Positions 46,277 to 57,077 of a DNA stretch of 64,000 nt are shown one piece after another. Each line of letters starts with the position of its first letter. The first letter of the stretch is position 1. Below the pieces are notes generated by a model. That model saw only the letters and a list, made by a program, of their open reading frames with translations. It made no database searches and was not told the DNA's origin. Location of the stretch: NCBI GenBank assembly GCA_002900995.3, contig CM035307.1:3224001-3288000 (forward strand). The letters run 5' to 3'. This DNA is from Ganoderma boninense. Its lineage: Eukaryota; Basidiomycota; Agaricomycetes; Polyporales; Polyporaceae. Both the position numbers and the translations under genes were made by a program.

Positions 46277-49200
46277 CTAACCCACAATCCGGACGGCACA
46301 CGTTCCACCGTCCGCAAGGACGCCTAAGGGGCCAACAATCCCCCGCCTGAACACCTCGGGTGCCTTCTCGAACGGCACGATCTTGCCTGCCTCCGGCGGC
46401 TCACCCTCCGCATCGACACACGGAGGCCGCAACCACCCGCTCTCAGCCATACGGACGACGGCCACAAGCGAATCGCGCACGTCCTCGCCCTCCATGTCGA
46501 CGTCCGCCGCGACGCTGACCCATGCGTAGCCGACGAGGCGCTTCTCACGCTTGCTCACGCCGCGGGTGAGCACGGCGGGCGTTGACTTCGACGTCGTCGA
46601 CGTTGCGCGCCGGAGCGAACGCAGCCCGCCCTTGAGGTTGTCCTGCGCGGTCGGGATGGGCCGGTGCGGGCGTGTCGCCGACGAGGGTCGTGAACTGCGC
46701 GTGCGGTGATGACGCTCCTGCCCTTGCTCGTGCTCCGGCCGCGCTTGAGCTTCGTGTGCGACTCGGCGTTCGCGCCCATCGCGGCGGGGTCCGCGCCGAG
46801 GTCGACGTCGAGCGACTCGTTGCGCGAGCCCACGCGCCCGAGGGAGAGCGACGAGCGCGAGGCCGCCGCGGTCCAGTCTGCCGTCAGCAGCCGCTGGCCG
46901 GCTTCCCAGACCGCAGCGCCTCCGACGGTGTCGAGAACCATGTCGAACGACTGGCCGTCCTCTGCGAGTTGCCGGAGAACGTCCAGCGGCTCCCCGACGA
47001 AGATGTCTTCGACGCCCCACGCACGTAAACGGGCCTCCGTCCGCGCCTGCTTGGTCTGCTTCGGCTTCTGGCTCTCCTTCGCCTTGCCCTTGCCGTCCTT
47101 GTCCTTGTCGGACTTCGAAGGTGACGGGCGCACGAGGTCGAGCGAGAGTTTGCGCCCGTGCCCATTCGCGTTCCCATTGGCGATCTGCGGTGGGGTCGAG
47201 TCTTCTGCTGCTGAGGGTTCGTCATCCACCATCGCAGATTCAGGGATCTGCACAGCGACGCGGACCCCACGCTTGTGCAGCATTTGCACCGCGAGCGCGC
47301 CTGCGCCATCGTGTCCCCTGAGGATCAAGGCACGCTTGTCCGATGCATTTGGCGGATCAGAGGATTTCGTGCCTAGTGGCGGAGTGAGGACGTCGGCGAA
47401 GGTGCGGATTGCACGATGTGCCGGGACGCCACATAGTGGCAACAACGCAAGCTCCTCGACGGTGAGCGCGGGAGGTGCAAGAGGCGATGATGTATACGAT
47501 TGGCCGTTTACCGGGAGGGATGCGCTGCGGAGGTGAGTCCGCTTTCGTGGTTGGAAGAGTGGTGCTGGGGTACGCGGACGCGGTTGCGGCGCACGATGGA
47601 CGCGATGTCGCTCGACAAGGATGAACTCGGCGAGCCCACCACACTAGAAGCAGAGCAGTGTCATAAGTTCACGCGCATTCCAGGGCAGATTCCCAAGCCT
47701 GCGCTCGCATTGGGAAGGGGGTTTATACAAGTATCGGTAACGCACCTTCTTCACGTCCAAGAGCCCCACGACCCACTCGCCGCGCCTACACACCTCCTCG
47801 CGCACCGCCCAGCCGCACTCGATGACCTTCCCTGCGAAACTCCGCCCTGGGATGAAGCCAGCCTTCCCGCCTCCGATTCCCTTCCCGCCCGTCAGTCCGC
47901 CGCCATTGCCGTTCAAACCCGCCTTGTCGTGCACGATAAGCGAATCGAGGGTATCGAGGCCTACCGCGTGCACTTGGACGAGCACGTGCGACTCGGGCAC
48001 AAAAGACGGCGGTGCAACGTGCGCGGTGAACGCAACGGGCAGGGGAAGCCCTCCGCGCAGATGCACGGGCGTTGCGCTCTCGCGCTTCTTGCCTTTGAAG
48101 CTCAAGGTAAACGAGCGGCCGAGGGAGAAGGATAATGTTCGACGGGGTTTCGAAGGAGAGTTGTTCGCTGAAAGTGGTGCGCCATTCGAGATGGTTGTTG
48201 CAACACCGCGGATGACTTCGATCGTTGCCATGCTGCTCTGCGCGACACCTGCGCGGACGAGATCGACGTGGCCTTCTGCGGTCTGCTTGCCTTTGGCGTT
48301 CGAATATCCGGCATGAGGGAGGGTGAGGCCTGTATAGCCATTCGGAGTGGGGGTAGCCGGCGATGAAGGGACAGGATTTGGAAGCGGGTATGTTGGTAGA
48401 TGCGCATTCGACGACCCATTAGGGCGGAAGAGAGACGATGTCGTGGAATACGTTCGCCGGTTCCCTCGTGCATACCTCTCCAAACGTGCGTCTGGCGTGC
48501 TCTCGGAATGTGTGGACTCAGAGGGCGCGTTCTCTTCTTGGGGTTCCGCGGTCAGAGGGAGGGTCGTTATTTTCGCGAGGGGGGAAGAAGGGATAGAATG
48601 CGGTGGGGTTTCCGGTATGGGCGTGGTTGAGCGACTCGGCTCTGAGCTCGTGAAGTCCGTACTGCCGTCCTCGCTTTCGTCCTCTTCCCACAATGCGGAC
48701 ATCCGCCCGCGAGAATGGCGTGAACGTTTACTCCGCCGGTCACCTTTCGCCCGCGGATTTGGATGTCCGGGTCTCCGTCTGCCAGACAGGTCATTCTCGA
48801 GGCTAGGAAGGTCGGGAGGGAGCGTCCTCGCGGTGCGGCGGCCGTTTGGACGCAGCCGGCATCTTCGGCGGCGTGAGCCACCGATGTCCTTGGCCCAGTC
48901 CTCATCCGTGTACGTCAGCTTGCCGGCCTCTTCGCGGTGTTTGCGGATGGTGCTCGCGCCCGAGCGCGCGGAGGACGTCGAGCCGGCGGATTTGGCTCCT
49001 GCAGACAGCGTGCGGGAGCGCGAGATAGACGAGGCGATAGTTATGGTCTCCACAGAGCTCGCGGCGTGCTTGGCCCCACGCTCAGAGCTGCCCGCAGTCG
49101 TGGGCCGTGTGGACGTGCCGCGCGAGGGGTCCGAGAATAGCGAGGGAGAGTCGTCACCGCCGCTCGTCGATGATGCCACGGATGACAATGACGAGCCCGA

Positions 49201-50156
49201 CGGCGTTCGCGAGACCGGTGGAGTGTCGTCATTGGGCGCAGTCGGTTGGGAGACAAGCTTTGACTTGGAATGGAGAGGTAGTAGAGAGGACGCAAGCACT
49301 GGAGTCTCAAGCATAGCGACGGCGGACAAGGATACTCGCGATAAGGCCGAGGATGAAGCAAGGGAGGTGCGGGGGGTATAGAAGATGTCTGTGCCTTCCT
49401 CGTCCTCGTCGGTGCTCTCCTCGACGTCTCCCTCATTCCCCTTGGTGGAGGGATCGCGACTTGAGCTGGAGCGAGACTGATAGGAAGGGGCGTTAGAAGA
49501 GGACTTGCGAGTGTGGGAGCGGTTGTCGTCCGGATTCTTGACTGATACGAAGGAGGATGTTGATGCGATAGAATGGGCGGGGTTGCGTTTGGGCTGTCCC
49601 CGTGCGGTATACCGATAAGTCCCGTCGGCCAAAAATAACCGGGAATCCCCAGGCGGAAGGAAGTAGAATAAGTACTCACCTCGGTTGTCCGCTGGGACTG
49701 AGAGAGATCTGAACCGGAATGGCTGGAGGGAGCCCGCGACTTTGAAGATGGCCGCTGGGACGAGCGATCGAAGGTGGCTGACGAGTGGTAGGTCTCAGTG
49801 TCTGAGTCTCCCGGGGTCGAGGTGTCCAGGCCAGAGTCGTCATACTGGCCGGGGATGATTTTTGCGGTGGCGTGGGCTAGTCTAAAGAGTTCACCACGGG
49901 TGGAGTGGTATTCGCGCTGTGTGGGGTGGTGGTATGACTGGGAGGGTCTGTTGAGGATAGACTGGATGAGGGTGGGCTTGGGCATCGTCGAGGGGGGTGG
50001 TGGCGAAGGACGGGGTGGTGAGGAGAGTATATGGCCACGGCCAGCAGGCCGTTGAGAAGAGCGAGCAGGCCGAACTGGACTCTGAGGCTTCTGCCATGCG
50101 TCCACGCCGGGGGAGGGCGGGCCCATTGCCGAGACTGCTCCGCTGAGATCTCCCAC
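46277..50156 (-). CDS. Large MDR-like (GroES/NAD(P)-binding) protein with a long disordered head; two frame breaks
   Basis: Exons 49680-50156, 47746-49593 and 46277-47643; about 1,229 residues once two surplus bases near 46660 and 46695 are discounted. Roughly the first 600 residues are Ser/Pro-rich and low in order (MGDLSGAVSAMGPPSPGVDA, then many Ser/Thr-Pro sites). The C-terminal part resembles medium-chain dehydrogenase/quinone oxidoreductase folds: HVLVQVHAVGLDTLDSLIVH, PGRSFAGKVIECGW, GEWVVGLLDVKKCGGLAEFI, LALLPLCGVPAHRAIRTF, a nucleotide-binding turn ALILRGHDGAGALAVQML and FDMVLDTVGG. The end, VPFEKAPEVFRRGIVG, fits the fold. A 60-residue Lys/Asp-rich insert sits inside the Rossmann part. 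I see no catalytic zinc ligand set. Substrate unknown; the large regulatory-looking head is unusual for an oxidoreductase. ATG 50156 is the first in frame; 49985 (MPKPTLIQS) is an alternative. Confidence 0.72.
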
Positions 50157-50693
50157 TCACTGCGTGACTGCCGCCGGTTGCACTGCTCTCTCACCCCGAT
50201 ATAGCTGCCAGTATTCGCGTCCGATCTCGCGTGCGGGGGGCCGCAGACGTCAGCGATCGGCGTCGTCAACACGTACACTGTGTACACAGCGACCACAGAC
50301 GGAGTGGGAGGGAAGAGCGCACAAGGCTGCGGCGGGGAATCGGAGAAACGTCAGTCTGAGTCTGCCCACTGTCTCGCTTTATAAGACCTCGTAATCTCTC
50401 AGGGAACTGGCCGCATGCGAGGGAGAAATCGAAGCAGGCTCGCACCCCCATGCCCCGCATGCCCCGCGCGGACGGTACTCTTCCCTGCCATGGATGCAGA
50501 CTCAGGTCCCCGACGTCATCCTAGCCTGCTCCACGTCCGCACACTTTCGCCTCTGCCACCAACAGATCGTCGCTCGCACCACGACTATATGCCATGCGGC
50601 ATACAGCCCCGTCATTTCGTCAACTCTACCGCTACAGTCGTTGGTAAGAAGAATACAGCCAGATTCAAATCAGACATCTGCGCCACCCCCGCA
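50157..50693. other. Intergenic between two minus-strand genes
   Basis: Promoter of the MDR-like gene and 3' flank of the N-demethylase-like gene. Nothing else seen. Confidence 0.4.
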
Positions 50694-52646
50694 TTAGAAG
50701 GGGAAGTTTGTCTTCTTGTCTTCCTCGCTCGTGATCCCGCTCTCAACCTGTTCGGCATGGCATTTGTCCAAGTACGGCAGGATGCCCTCGTACGCGCCAC
50801 GCGCCTTATACCTGCACCAATATCAGCTCTCGACGCGCCGCGTTCAGACTGCAACAGCTTTCTTACCTCGCCACGTCCTCCGGCCAGCTGCGGATCGCAC
50901 TCGCAATTCGACCAGGCACGCCTGCCTCCTTGACCAACTCCGCCAGCTGCGTCTGGTACACGCGGATCGTGAACACAATTGCCCCAGTCCGCGGCAGCCT
51001 CCGCAGCGTCTGCCTCTCCGTCCTCAGGTACAACGTCTCAGCCGTCGCCGGAGTCTCGACCTTCTCCAGCCGGTACGGGAGCGATGAGGGGTAACTGTCC
51101 TCCTCGTACTGGTCGTTGATATGCTTCGCGCGCTCGTACTCGGACGTCTCCTCGTCCCCGTTCATCGTCACCGCCCACGCGAGCTCACCCGGGTCCACGT
51201 CGAGCAGCGAGCCAGCGGGCGGTGCCGGTCGTCGCATCTCGGGCTGCGCGACGACCTGGAACGCGTAGTTATTGCGGACGATCGGCTTGTCGACGGGCAT
51301 TCGTCGGAAGTAGCGCTCCATGCTCATCTGGAGTTTGTCCTTGTCTGAGGCGCGTGGGAGCCGTGAGAGGCCAGCTTGGTAATGGAGGGCAATAGGAACG
51401 AGATACGCTTACATTTGGGAACGTGGCCCGACGTGTGGATTTCTTCGAGGGGCATGCCCATTTTGTCGTCGAGCCTCCACGAGCCTGCGGTGTTTGCTGA
51501 TCAACATACTGCCATGTTGAAAGCGTTCAGAGCTGAGGTTCACCTGCAACGCATACAGCACCGGCTTGCAGATAATAGCGTCCATCCGAGCCCTCGAGCA
51601 TAATCGTGAAGTCCTCCTGGATCCTAAACGCGTTGACCAGCCGTTCCGTCAGAAGCTTCAAAATTAATTGGATCGCTCCCAGGACTCACAGAGAACGTGC
51701 CGCCTTCAAAGGTTCCTCCATGTCTAAATCGTGAGTCTCCTGGAACGGGATGATCGTGATTGTCTTGATCCTGCCCTCCCCGTACCAGCCGTTCTCGTCC
51801 TCCCGCGCCGAAACAGGATTTCGGGTAACACTGTATACGTCCGGGTGCCTGCGTGAGAGGTATTCTGCCAACTCGTAGAGAAATTCCTGCGCTGTGAATA
51901 TCCAGGAACGAAACAGGTCAGCGCGGAAATACAGTAATGGTGAATAGGATGACGTACCGGCGGCATGACCCGACTCAACCACGCCCGGCTGGGCGGGGTG
52001 CATCTGTACGAGCTTCTCTCCCAGCGTCTGCACTCGGTAGTCGCACACTCTATGGGTCAGCGCGAAGTCGCGGTCGAGTTCAATCCATTCGTCCCAGGGC
52101 ATATTACGGATGCCCATCGTTACGCTGGCCAGAGCGCGCGCATTACTATCGCCCCCGCGGGAGAAAGGGAAAGAGGGGGCTCACTGATAATCGCCCCATC
52201 GGAAAGGGCGGTATGGTATTGGCTTGAGAGTGCTGAAGTGAGTCGCGCTCGGCGCCACGCGCGGGTAGTCGAACTTCACCGCATGCCATTCTGCGCGAAA
52301 CGGAGAGCAACAAACGTGAGCAAACTGAAACGACGCGGTAGGACGTAAGGAATAAGGGGCAGAAGAACGACGCGCGCGCACGCAGCGAATACATAGATGA
52401 ATGGTGGAGGGGCCTGGACTGGAACTAACATAGACTGCGCAACTCACCTCCAGGTCCACGCTCCTTCGCCTTCGCCAATGCTGACTTCTCGCCAGTGCTT
52501 TGATTGGGCGACGTGAGGGTTTCAGCGCGTCCGCGGGAGGCTCTGCGCCTCGCCCAAGCTCGATAGCCTCCGTAGATGATGAGAGAGATGAAAAGGCCCG
52601 CGAGGAGGGGCAAGTCCTTCCTGGTAGTGACGATCTGCAGATCCAT
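50694..52646 (-). CDS. Heme-dependent oxidative N-demethylase-like protein (DUF3445), membrane-anchored
   Basis: Member of the DUF3445 family, in which bacterial relatives are heme enzymes that oxidatively remove methyl groups from amines. Exons 52448-52646, 52185-52290, 51958-52124, 51690-51891, 51544-51623, 51413-51484, 50867-51344 and 50694-50811 join without a break to 473 residues. After MDLQIVTTRKD comes a membrane span (LPLLAGLFISLIIYGGYRAW) with a basic flank, so the catalytic domain is probably held at a membrane. Family blocks follow: YRPFRWGDYHVTMGIRNM, WDEWIELDRDF, EFLYELAEYLSRRHPDVYSV, SLIQEDFTIMLEG, YYLQAGAVCVAGSWRLDDKM, IHTSGHVP, and RYFRRMPVDKPIVRNNYAFQ. The end reads RGAYEGILPYLDKCHAEQVE. 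One intron acceptor (GTTTAG at about 51624) was chosen over a nearer one because only it keeps SLIQEDF in frame. Substrate unknown. Confidence 0.88.
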
Positions 52647-53649
52647 GTTGACTGGTGAAGCAGGAGATCGCAGTGAGGGGGACGGATGGATCAGAGTGCT
52701 AGAGGGCAGTGATCGATAAGTGAGGCGTGGGTTCCAATCTTGCTATGATGACCGTAGGCTCGAGGCGCGAGACGTCCGGCCACGCCGTGTGAAGTGGATA
52801 TGTTCCGCAAACTGTGTCGCGCGCCCGGAAGGAGATCGTTCTGAAGAGCAGCGAGGTGGTCAAAAGGCGTTGAGTTGCAGTTCTTGCAAACTTCAAGCCT
52901 AAATAACATCAGGCACGGGCGACGGGAAGGAGCTCCGTCCGTCCGTCGGCAACCTCGCGCGAGGCTCGAGTCGAGTCATCCACGAATTAGCGATAAGCCT
53001 GTCCTGTGTGGAATTTCACGGCGTTAGTACATGTTCTGAAGGACTGCAGATACCGTTACGAGCAAAGAAGACGAGAATTTGAGATATGATGTGGCGTGCC
53101 GGTCACGAGCAGGGAAAATCGAGAGCGAGGCGACTGTGTGGATGCCCAACCTCGTCCAGCTGACCAGCCGGGCCGTGCTGCTGGGCGAAGGACGTGCTTG
53201 GCCACATACGATAACATTGGCAAGTACGTACGACATGAACGAACGTCCTTGAATGCGATAGATGGCCTGGACATCGATCCACAACGAAGAGCATGGTATG
53301 CCCCAGGTTGATAGGCAGAACTTTCAACGTGCCGCCACTGTACGGAGCATCTTTCTTGCCAGCGGTGAGACGTCTTGAGGAGATTATACGAAAGATACCG
53401 TTTCTGAAACAGGTTCTAGTATGAAGCTCAAGCAGAGATCTACGCACCCACATGAAATGGGTTCGAAATGGGTCCGAACTGGAGGCTGAGCGAACAAGTC
53501 TTGGACTTGGATGGGGCGCCTAACATACCGAGATGTGATATCGCGTAATCCGCATTGTGGCTGTGCGCGTCTATTTGTTGAACACTGGGCGTCGACGGGC
53601 CTCAATCGTGCACGACTCGCAGGGCGGAAACTCGAATCAGTCTGTAGAT
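52647..53649. other. Divergent intergenic region
   Basis: Promoters of the N-demethylase-like gene (-) and of kinase copy 2 (+). No gene seen, and no similarity to the promoter of kinase copy 1. Confidence 0.4.
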
Positions 53650-55007
53650 ATGGCTCAAGAATCTTTCGATGTCGAAGAATATCTCGATAGCGTGGCTCAG
53701 CCAAATCCTGTTGAAATATTCTGGCGGGATCGACAGGAATACTTAGCGTCCAGAGGGTATATGCTGCGAGCTCGTTGCAGACCAGGATGGATCGCCTCTT
53801 GGAAACTGGACCCGAGCATGCGAACACCATACTTCGCCGAAGACTTCCAACGTTCGCACGTGAGCTGAGCAACAGTGAGTCTTTGGCTTGGAATTCACTG
53901 ACGTTGGACGCAGATGCTCCGACCCACCCTCATGGATGCAACAAGGATATCGGACGGCAAGCTCGTCCTTTTGAAGCACCTCCATACTGATTCGCAGGAA
54001 TTGAGGATCGTTATACACCTCTCCTCTCCGGAGATGCGGAAGGACCCTCGCAATCCATTGTGTACCTGTGTTGGACACCTTTCCTGACAAAGACGACCCT
54101 GACCGTTCTTACATCGTCATGCCGTTCCTGCGTTATGTCGACCACCCCCCATTCGAGTCTGTCGAAACTATGCTTGATTGTGGCGAACAACTTCTGGAGG
54201 TACGCATGTTGTTCTTGTCTCCCATGGACGGCTACAGATGATTCCTCAGGGCCTGGCGTTCCTACACGAGCAAGGTGTTGCGCACAGGTATGACACCCAC
54301 CTTTCTACGCCACATGTCTTTCTTCACGGGTATGAAGGGACTGTGCATACAAGAATGTTATGATGGACGCCACAGCTATGTACCCTCAAGGCTTCCATCC
54401 CCTTCTCCAGAGTTATCTACCCCACGACCTACAACAAGAAGCACCAGTGTTATCACGTAGTCAGGTATCCGTGACCTATTACTTCATCGATTTCGGAATT
54501 TCGTCTTGGTTTCACCCGGACGAACGTGAAAGACTGGTCCTGGGTACCTTCGGACTTGACAGAGACGCTCCAGAGCTGTCGAACGAGGTACCTTATGACC
54601 CGTTCAAGCTAGACGTATTTGTTCTTGGAAACATGTTCCGCGAAGTCTTCACCTCCGTGGGTTCATCGTCCTTCCGTATCGTTTTCGAGCTGACCGCCCC
54701 ACTAGCAACACAACAACCTTGAATTCATAACGCCGTTACTGTGCCATATGACTAATGACGATCCTGCTCTGCGCCCAACGGCAGAGGAAGCTCTTCAACG
54801 CTGGAGAGTGCTACGACACGATATTTGGGGTTACCAACGCCTTTGGCGACCCCGCCGACGCGACGAAAACGTCATCGTTCAGGCCGTTTCTGATGTTTTC
54901 TCCTTAGTGAGTCTCTGTGCTCCTCCTACATGATGATCCATAACACGTCAACCCTTCAGGTCTCTGTTCTGAGTACATCTATCAGCGGCAGTTCTGGTCA
55001 CCACTGA
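53650..55007 (+). pseudogene. Protein kinase-like protein, copy 2 (frame broken in the N-lobe)
   Basis: Same gene structure as copy 1 at 9673: exons 53650-53859, 53914-54199, 54250-54287, 54338-54656, 54706-54906 and 54960-55007. MAQESFDVEEYLDSVAQPNP, GKLVLLKHL, PFLRYVDHPPFESVE, the split HR/DCAYKNVMMDA loop and YYFIDFGISS are present. The C-lobe is intact here and reads MTNDDPALRPTAEEALQRWR, and the end is FSLVSVLSTS...GHH-stop. In exon 2, near 54051-54057, one base is surplus (CGCAATCCATTG against CGCAACCACTG in copy 1), which gives a stop soon after. Discounting it, 366 residues result. Either a young pseudogene or a sequence error; the remainder shows no other lesion. Confidence 0.72.
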
Positions 55008-55288
55008 GGCCCCCTCCATGGGCCAGAATCCGCCGCCACGCTACTCATTCGTTATCCAGGCCTGTATGTGTATGCGATGTAACAGTAGTCGACAGTCATT
55101 CTCGCCCGTCGTTCACGACGACGCCTCGGGGCGCCGCGTCATCTCGAGCCCATCCCGTTCGGGTAATATCCCAGCCCCAGGGCTACGGTCATCTCGCATA
55201 TCCCCCTGCACTGAGCTGCCATTGCGGCCTTCACCAGCAACGACGCGAACGTGCACGAGTCATCCAGGTCCTGGTAATGAGCGCGCAT
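53650..55288 (+). repeat. Duplicated segment, right copy
   Basis: Right-hand copy of the segment at 9673-11315, same orientation. It includes the whole gene and about 280 bases after it; upstream sequences are unrelated. Confidence 0.85.
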
Positions 55289-57077
55289 CCGATGTTATAC
55301 TTATAGGGCAGGAAACGCACATGTATGTGTAGGTTGACCCTCGAGTACGAGTCGGTGGGCGGCACCATATTATGTACTGTCCTTTGACGCAGCTGTGTCT
55401 CCAGGGGTACCAATGCGAGATATCGTCGCCGCGGCCGAAGAGATGGTGTATGCGGAGCTGAGCTCTGCACATGCTGCTGCTCCGGTCAATCAGCAGTGAC
55501 GGCGTGTGATGAGAGATGCAGCAGAAAACGAGTGCTGTCCTGATGGGGAAGAGAACCCGAGGCACCGGCCACGACGCCGGTCCGATCTGTGATGGTGGGT
55601 GGGCAATGAATGAATGCGGTCGGTTGTACCGCTGGCGAATTGCGGTGTTACTAAGGCAGCTGAGAACGTGGTTGCGATTGTCATGCAGTCCTCGATAAGC
55701 TCCAGACTACGGCTGGCGAGATGTACATGGATGAAATCAAAAAATGATGCCGGCCTATCTTGCCGCCCAGGCGTTCTCCGGTGATTTCGGACCCGCGGCG
55801 GCCGGAGTGATCCGACTGACTCAGCAGCTCGTTGCACCTCAAGGAGTCAGTTAGCAGCGATGCCGCAGTATGTTCTACTGACCTCTACCGTCAGTCCGCG
55901 TATCCCTCTCGCTATTCTTGTCCACCCTACTCAGACCAGCGGTACTTGCTCTTAAATCCGCCCACCGTTAACCATCCGCGCGGGCTCCTTCCCTCTCAGT
56001 CCCCAAAGGCCTGTCTATCGACACTTCCTCCTCGTTACTCAAGACTTAGAGCTCCCCCAGGAAGAGGACTCTTCCGTGTCAAAGCGACAGGTTGGCCCAC
56101 CAGCCGCGGTGAAGCTGCACGCCAGTCTCCCCACCAAGCTCGAAGTGTACGTCCCATCGACGTCTTATCCTGTACTTCGTTGACATCCCCGGCAAGTTCA
56201 CCCAATGTAGTGCACTCGAACGCCCAGAGAACCACCACTTACCCCAATGAGATCCTTCGGGAGAATGCTTTACTGTAGAACATCTGGAACGCCTTGCGCA
56301 CCTGATCTCCAACCCCCACTTGCCCTCCGAAGTCGTTGCGAACTTCAAGCGTTGTGTCCCGCCTCGTCTCTCCAACGCAAGAATAACCCGATGTTCCCCA
56401 GATGCCACCGCCCACTACGATTAGTTCGGGTTCCATCCTCGTTATCTGGTCGTAGGTCTTTCTCTTCGCCCAGATCCTTCACGCCACTCAGACAGGTCAA
56501 TGGTGGGATGCTAACGACCCGTTTTACTTAGCCGGGTGTCCCTTTGGACCTCCCCTCCTGTCGCACGGAGGTAAGTACACTCACTCTTCGCATACCCTAC
56601 ACACACCCACTGATGATACCCAGGCTTCCGCCTTCTTTTCCATAAATTATTCGTCCTCTGGACGTGATCCCACGATGCTGCCCTCCCTATCTGCCCAGGA
56701 CCAGTACTCTGATTAGAGGAGCAATTGGTCGTTTTCCTCCAGAACAACGACTACGCGCTCGACTGGTGTCTTTATCGGTGTCATCAACTCCATGGACAGC
56801 AGCACGTGCGTTGTTGGCTTTCATTCAGGCTTCTTACGTCTGCATCGCCGCCATCAGCCGCACGTACCCACCGTCCTCTTTACTCCCGCCCAGCCGGGGC
56901 CACCACAGTGCGGATCCTATGCCGTCTGACTACCACCTGACCTCTGGCTGCTCAGGGTCGTCGATCGACGTTGGCTGCGCCGTATGGAGACCAGAGTCCG
57001 CACTTCTCGTGTAAATACTTGCGACCAGGTACCTCCGCCGCCTTGCCCTCCACGCCCGTCTTTTCTCTTCCTCCACC
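55289..57077. other. Intergenic, no gene seen
   Basis: About 1.8 kb. Frames up to 148 codons (55832-56278, plus) have no motif. The last 200 bases are CT-rich and probably the old promoter and leader of the pyrophosphatase gene. Confidence 0.4.

Noticed and set aside
47500..49381. Plus-strand frames of 211 and 344 codons
   Set aside because: Antisense shadows of the MDR-like gene, whose own frame carries recognisable folds.
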